Of a DNA stretch of 10,856 nucleotides, positions 6,700-10,856 are shown one piece after another. A program made the translations under genes and the position numbers. This DNA comes from Thermoplasmata archaeon (GTDB taxonomy: Archaea; Thermoplasmatota; Thermoplasmata; Thermoplasmatales; Thermoplasmataceae), in contig JAKAYN010000010.1 in the NCBI GenBank assembly GCA_021826785.1, positions 1 to 10,856 on the forward strand, written 5' to 3'. Position 1 is the stretch's first letter. Every line of letters starts with the position of its first letter. The notes under the pieces are model-generated. The model searched no databases. It saw only the letters and a list, made by a program, of their open reading frames with translations, and was not told the DNA's origin.

Positions 6700-7889
6700 T
6701 GTATAATAAAAATTATATTAATCATACATCAAGAAATTTCAAGCTTGCAGTTGCAAATTCTTCAACATCTATGCTGGCAATGTCGGCATACAATTTAATT
6801 ATTATATGGGTAACACTAAAAATTACAGGAAATACGTTTATTGCTGGACTTTCTGATAGCATGGATGACGCTACCTTTGATGCTAAGTATTGCAGTTGGA
6901 TCCTTTGTTGAGAGAACCAATATAAAAAAGGAGCTTGCAATTGTGGCCACGGTTACCCGTGTTATTTTGGTAATGGCAATAATATGCTCCTTAAGCATTA
7001 ATAATTATATTATCTTATCAATTTTTTTGGTTACATTCTTAATCGGATTCACTTCTGATATAATAAACACTATAAGGGCTTCATGGATGAAGGTTTTTCT
7101 ATCTGAAAGTCAGTATAAAAGTGATGTCTCCATTATGTCATCGGCAACAATGCTGTTTGAGGGGCTTGGATTTGCAATATCCAGTTTAATAATAGCACTT
7201 GGTAATGTTAAATCATTCATTTTTCTTGATATAATATTTTTGTTTCATTGATACCGATACTTTTTATAAAGCATTATAGATATGGTGGATCAGGCCCAAT
7301 AAATGAATACATTAAAAAAGGTATAAAATTTATAATCTATGATAAAAGAATTAGAGAAATTATAATAGTTGGGCTTTCTGTTAACCTTATACTTGGCATG
7401 GCAGCCATTATGTTTATATCTTTAATAGATGTTACTCTTGAACTTCCGGCAATTTACGTATCAATAATGTTTTGTATGCTTGTTTTCGGCGTTTCAATTG
7501 GATCTCTTATCGGTCAAAGGATTAAAGGCAGTCTTGGTATAATAAGCATTTTATTATTCATTTTTATTGCAATCTCATTTTTGCTTATATCATTTTCAGG
7601 CAGTGCCATTCTTGATATATTACCTATATTCTTTGTAGGTATATCAATTGGTATGGAAAACGTTACCATAAACACAGCTTTAATAGGTATAATACCTTTG
7701 GAAATGATAGCCAGGGCACAAGGAGCGTTTAACACTTTTACCGTTGCTGCAACTTCAGCATCCAGCATAATTGGTGGAGTACTTTATAAATATTCAGTGA
7801 GTTATTCGTTTATGATACTTGGTATATTCATGCTTATAATTGCAATTTTAATAAAATTTATGAGGAATTTCTATAACATAGTTTATTAA
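6699..7889 (+). pseudogene. Broken MFS efflux transporter
   Basis: Three overlapping pieces join into one major facilitator protein of about 395 residues. Piece one (6699 to about 6865) holds the N-terminus and TM1 (LAVANSSTSMLAMSAYNLIIIWVTLKITG). A frame change near 6861-6870 leads to MTLPLMLSIAVGSFVERTNIKK, where TM2 and the loop 2-3 region (G-S-F-V-E-R) match MFS_3-type exporters. This runs to TGA at 7249-7251. A second frame change at about 7228-7252, in or after a T run, restores LIPILFIKHYRYGG and the C-terminal half with six membrane segments, ending FMRNFYNIVY. The order and spacing are those of a normal 12-TM drug or metabolite exporter. It shares a palindrome-containing control region with the broken regulator. 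The substrate is unknown. Confidence 0.84.
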
Positions 7890-7929
7890 TTTAAATCTTG
7901 CAATTTAAAAAGTCGTTTTAATAATATTT
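7890..7929. terminator. Short convergent gap with T tract
   Basis: The gap lies between the stops of two convergent transporter genes. CGTTTTAATAATATTTTC (7913-7931) offers T runs for plus-strand termination, and the A-rich part at 7906-7910 serves the minus strand. No hairpin is evident. Confidence 0.3.
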
Positions 7930-9255
7930 TCATTCGCCTGCAAGCTCGTCTATGCTTTTCTTTTCTGTGTTTACCATGCCTGGTGATTTGAAGTTAAGGG
8001 CAACAATTGTTATTACATCGACAAGTATCATAAAGCCAAAGATTGTATAAAGTATTGGCAATCCGTATAATGATATCAAATATGGTGTGTAAAGTCCAAA
8101 AAATGCAACCTCTATTCTTAATGAAAACCATATCAATCCCTGGCCACTGGCCCTTATGCTTACAGGCAGGTGCACGGTTGAATAAAGCCTGTTTATGATA
8201 TCAAACCCAAGCCCAAGGCCAACAGCAAGCAGGACAGCTGTAAATATTAATAGATATATATCATGGTATATGAATGGGCTTCCAAGCATGTACATACCAG
8301 CTGCATAGATGGATCCGCTTATTATGTAAGTTTTTACCCTGCCTATTAGGTCAACGATATATCTGAATACAAAGACGGATAACAATGTAATTATAAATAT
8401 CATGGCCTCAAGTTCATAGGATGCTGCCAGTGATAGGCCTAAAAGTCTAAATATATATGGATAGAACTCTCCATTTGTGGATTCAGGTATACCACACATC
8501 ATGTACAGAAGAAATGCGAGCAGCATGTATTTTCCATATTTATTAAATAATTCTTTGTATGTATGTCTTTCATACATTTTTATATTTTTCTCATGACCAC
8601 CAACCATGTCGGCTGTAGCCATCAACTCATTTTCGTTATTGTTTAGGGCATTGTATTTTGGCGATTCAGGCAGCTGTTTTCTTAAAAACCACACTACAAA
8701 GGCGATCATTCCAAATACTGCCCATTCAACTCTGAAAAGCAGCATTCCATATGGAACGAGCAGAACTGCAAGCAGTGTTCCTATAATGCCTCCAAGGAAC
8801 CAGAGAATATAGGTAAATGAAAACAGGCTTCCTCTTTTATCCTTTGGTGCAAATTCTATTAGCAATGACCATGAGTTTGGTACATCACCGCCAACACCAA
8901 AGCCAACCATAAAAAAGAATATCATGGCCCAGTATAGATTAAATGTAAGTGCAAGCATTATTGCAGAAATCCCGTATATTATTGCATCAAATGAATAAAT
9001 ATGCTTTCTTCCAAATTTATCACCAAGCCTGCTTACACTGATTGCACCTGCAGCAGTTCCAAGCAGGGTTAAAAACGCAGGTATACCCTGTTCAAAGTGA
9101 TCCAGATGTAAATACGGTATCAAAGGAATCAATGTTATTCCAGTTATTCCAAACATTGCCCCATCAAGAAAATCACCAAGGGTTGTTATCAATGTCCATT
9201 TTAAATGTAAAGATGATACCTTTGCATTGTCTATGTCATCTATTACATTAGGCAT
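7930..9255 (-). CDS. MFS metabolite/sugar transporter
   Basis: This is an intact 441-residue, 12-TM major facilitator permease, probably a proton-coupled importer of a sugar or organic acid. TM1 carries GDFLDGAMFG (27-36), where paired Asp residues are typical of proton-coupled sugar/metabolite porters. The loop 2-3 motif A is RLGDKFGRKHI (76-86). TM4 and loop 4-5 have GVGGDVPNSWSLLIEFAPKDKRG (120-142), matching the G-x-G-G-x-x-P...E-x-x-P...R-G signature. LPESPKY (195-201), after TM6, is the PESP motif of the sugar porter/metabolite:H+ symporter groups. A hydrophilic central loop (about 200-240) precedes TM7. The TATA box is about 25 bp from the ATG, so the message is likely leaderless. Unlike the neighbouring MFS gene it is undamaged. 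The substrate cannot be inferred. Confidence 0.94.
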   Translation of the reverse strand: MPNVIDDIDNAKVSSLHLKWTLITTLGDFLDGAMFGITGITLIPLIPYLHLDHFEQGIPAFLTLLGTAAGAISVSRLGDKFGRKHIYSFDAIIYGISAIMLALTFNLYWAMIFFFMVGFGVGGDVPNSWSLLIEFAPKDKRGSLFSFTYILWFLGGIIGTLLAVLLVPYGMLLFRVEWAVFGMIAFVVWFLRKQLPESPKYNALNNNENELMATADMVGGHEKNIKMYERHTYKELFNKYGKYMLLAFLLYMMCGIPESTNGEFYPYIFRLLGLSLAASYELEAMIFIITLLSVFVFRYIVDLIGRVKTYIISGSIYAAGMYMLGSPFIYHDIYLLIFTAVLLAVGLGLGFDIINRLYSTVHLPVSIRASGQGLIWFSLRIEVAFFGLYTPYLISLYGLPILYTIFGFMILVDVITIVALNFKSPGMVNTEKKSIDELAGE

Positions 9256-9274
9256 AGTATAAAATTTCTAAATA

Positions 9275-9284
9275 ATATTTAAAA
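9275..9284 (-). promoter_or_regulatory. TATA box of the intact MFS gene
   Basis: On the minus strand this reads TTTTAAATAT, centred about 25 bp upstream of the ATG at 9255, consistent with leaderless transcription. Confidence 0.55.
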
Positions 9285-9431
9285 ATTTCTTTATTTAAAT
9301 AAGTTTTTTAAAAATACATAATATATTCAGCATTGGATTTTATAAAATTACCAAAACATTTTTATATTTTAAATAAAAACGTCGTAAATATATAAAAAAT
9401 TCATCATGTTTAAAACCATTGATAAAAAAAT

Positions 9432-9443
9432 CTTTTATATTAA
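9432..9443 (+). promoter_or_regulatory. TATA-like box of the S-layer-type gene
   Basis: CTTTTATATTAA lies about 36 bp upstream of the ATG at 9474, predicting a start near 9460-9465 and a leader of about 10 bases that just holds the Shine-Dalgarno site. Confidence 0.4.
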
Positions 9444-9463
9444 ATAGATATGTCGAAATAGAC

Positions 9464-9468
9464 AGGTG
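9464..9468 (+). promoter_or_regulatory. Shine-Dalgarno site of the S-layer-type gene
   Basis: AGGTG lies five bases before the ATG at 9474, fits the GGAGGTG consensus and fixes this start. Confidence 0.65.
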
Positions 9469-9473
9469 TAAAA

Positions 9474-10856
9474 ATGAAGATAAAATATATAATACCGGCA
9501 ATCGTTGTTTTAATGCTTTTAATATCAGCTGTACCAGTAAGCCACAGCAACGAACCTGCAGCATCAACAAACAATTCTATAATAAAGGTCACTGGTGTTT
9601 CATGGTATTCTCCAGGATCAAATAAAGAGGTTTCGGCCGGCATGAATAACGTACCACTCTTTGTTAATTTTACCTCAGTGAAAACCGTTAATAACCTCAA
9701 CGTTACAATAAACCTAAAATATTTCAATAATTCACCGTTTTCATGCAGTTACATAAACGGTCCAAACAAAGATGTAAAAAACAATGTATCATATAAAATA
9801 TTTCAGGCCGGCGAACCAGGATTAATATATCAGTTCGTTAACATAAGTCCTAAGGCTGGTACCGGTTACTATGAAGAAGCCCTTGGCTATAACTACACAT
9901 TAAACGGTACATTTTATAATGGCAACACAACATTTATAATACCATTGCTTGGCAGTGTTAAATTGTCAGTTCTTTCATCTTACTTTGGCGATGCATCGAA
10001 TCATATAAACGGTACGCCAGGCATGAAAAACATCCCATTGACGATAATATTAGAAAACCTTGGAAACATGCCTGTTTCAAACGTCACTGTTATGTATAAA
10101 CCATCCAATCCACTTACCGGCTTAAAACAGTATGAAAATATATCGGCAATAAACTCATTCGGTGTTGTTAACCTTACATTTATTGCATCGATAAACAATG
10201 CAAATGACTCATTTTATAAGCAGAACCTAACACTTTATTATAACGGTGCATACCATAACACAACGTTTATGGTTCCAGTAACGGGATACTCAAATATATC
10301 ATTGATTAGTTACTACTCAAACCCGCCTTTAATATATCAAAACGAAAAGTTCGTAAAAATGACATTTATAATTGAGAACTCCGGGAATTCATTTAAAAAG
10401 AATTTAAATGTTTCATTACATTCTAAATACTTTAAGGTTGTATCTCCAGAATATTATGATATAAAGTACTTTGAACCTGGAGAATTAAACGTAACATTCT
10501 ATGTTAATGCCATGAACGTTACAGGCGTTCACAAAATATATCTAAATATAAACTCAATGAATTATACAATAAATGAAAGAATACATTCAAATGGTTATAA
10601 TAATTTAAAAATAAGCTCTGGAAGCATTAAACTGTTATCAAACACGAAGAAGCAGCTGATGACATTCTATTTAAATAATACAGGTAATATGACATTCCAT
10701 GACCTTGAGATACATTTGCTAACGCCAAGCGTTATATCAATACATGTTTCATCATCAAATTTACTTGGCGCACTTGATGCAAACAACGTAACATTCTCAG
10801 AGATAAAGCCAGGGCAATCAATTAAGGTTACATTTATAGTTGAATCAAGCTCCCCT
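9474..10856 (+). CDS. Secreted S-layer-type protein (COG1361-like), 3' end beyond window
   Basis: The frame is open for 461 codons to the window edge. Residues 1-25 are a signal peptide (MKIKYI, then a hydrophobic core ending AVPVSHS). The rest is a cell-surface protein with repeated beta-sandwich domains of the CARDB/NEW3-like type found in archaeal COG1361 proteins. The signature 'hydrophobic strand, (E/N)N-x-GN, hydrophobic strand' occurs as IILENLGNMPVSNVTV, FIIENSGNSFKKNLNV and FYLNNTGNMTFHDLEI, each followed by a strand and a turn such as EPGELNVTFYV or KPGQSIKVTFIV. More than 20 N-x-S/T sequons suggest heavy N-glycosylation, as expected of a wall-less or S-layer-coated acidophile. Only one Cys is visible (in SPFSCSY). 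In other archaea such proteins often precede an ABC permease and ATPase; here the downstream side is not visible. The exact role, structural or transport-linked, is open. Confidence 0.82.
   Translation, partial: MKIKYIIPAIVVLMLLISAVPVSHSNEPAASTNNSIIKVTGVSWYSPGSNKEVSAGMNNVPLFVNFTSVKTVNNLNVTINLKYFNNSPFSCSYINGPNKDVKNNVSYKIFQAGEPGLIYQFVNISPKAGTGYYEEALGYNYTLNGTFYNGNTTFIIPLLGSVKLSVLSSYFGDASNHINGTPGMKNIPLTIILENLGNMPVSNVTVMYKPSNPLTGLKQYENISAINSFGVVNLTFIASINNANDSFYKQNLTLYYNGAYHNTTFMVPVTGYSNISLISYYSNPPLIYQNEKFVKMTFIIENSGNSFKKNLNVSLHSKYFKVVSPEYYDIKYFEPGELNVTFYVNAMNVTGVHKIYLNINSMNYTINERIHSNGYNNLKISSGSIKLLSNTKKQLMTFYLNNTGNMTFHDLEIHLLTPSVISIHVSSSNLLGALDANNVTFSEIKPGQSIKVTFIVESSSP

Noticed and set aside
9440..9727. 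Minus-strand open frame of 95 codons opposite the surface-protein gene start
   Set aside because: The plus strand has a signal peptide, a Shine-Dalgarno site and an uninterrupted long frame; the minus frame is a shadow.
1..10856. CRISPR array, insertion sequence or phage module
   Set aside because: No regularly spaced repeats, transposase or integrase motifs were seen on either strand.

Overview
The window looks like a piece of a Thermoplasmatales archaeon genome, possibly Picrophilus or a close relative. The evidence is AT-rich DNA with heavy ATA and AGG codon use, an archaeal Hjc-type Holliday junction resolvase, TATA boxes about 25-27 bp upstream of start codons that lack a Shine-Dalgarno site (leaderless genes), and a GNAT enzyme that I recall as very close to Thermoplasma acidophilum PaiA. 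The genus assignment is inference.

Layout: (1) 1-744, minus strand: an acyl-CoA thioesterase followed four bases later by hjc, which runs off the left edge. (2) 852-1470, plus strand: an intron-free tRNA-Cys(GCA), then a PaiA-like polyamine acetyltransferase. (3) 1471-3080: two decayed genes, one for a secreted protein of atypical composition and one for an ABC-2-like membrane protein. (4) 3245-3610: an intact, leaderless, membrane-anchored small protein with an OB-fold-like outer domain. (5) 3744-5269, minus strand: a decayed peptidase S41 gene. (6) 5428-6000: an intact PUA/EVE-like gene. (7) 6036-7889: a divergent pair, an ArsR-like winged-helix regulator and an MFS transporter, both broken, with a 17-bp palindrome between them. 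(8) 7930-9255, minus strand: an intact MFS metabolite/sugar transporter. (9) 9474 to the right edge: a long secreted, sequon-rich, S-layer-type protein (COG1361-like), open at the window end.

The main feature is the density of broken genes. Between 1.5 and 7.9 kb, five of seven protein genes carry frameshifts and/or in-frame stops, while the genes at both ends and the two small genes in between are intact. Several frameshifts lie in runs of 6-7 T/A, so sequencing error could explain some, but four in-frame stop codons (TAG, TGA, TAA, TAG) argue for real decay. The lost functions are a secreted protein, membrane export, peptide hydrolysis and regulated efflux, all accessory. The ArsR-like regulator and its neighbouring MFS transporter appear to have been lost together while their probable operator survives. 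I found no transposase, CRISPR array or phage module, and no convincing new multi-gene system.
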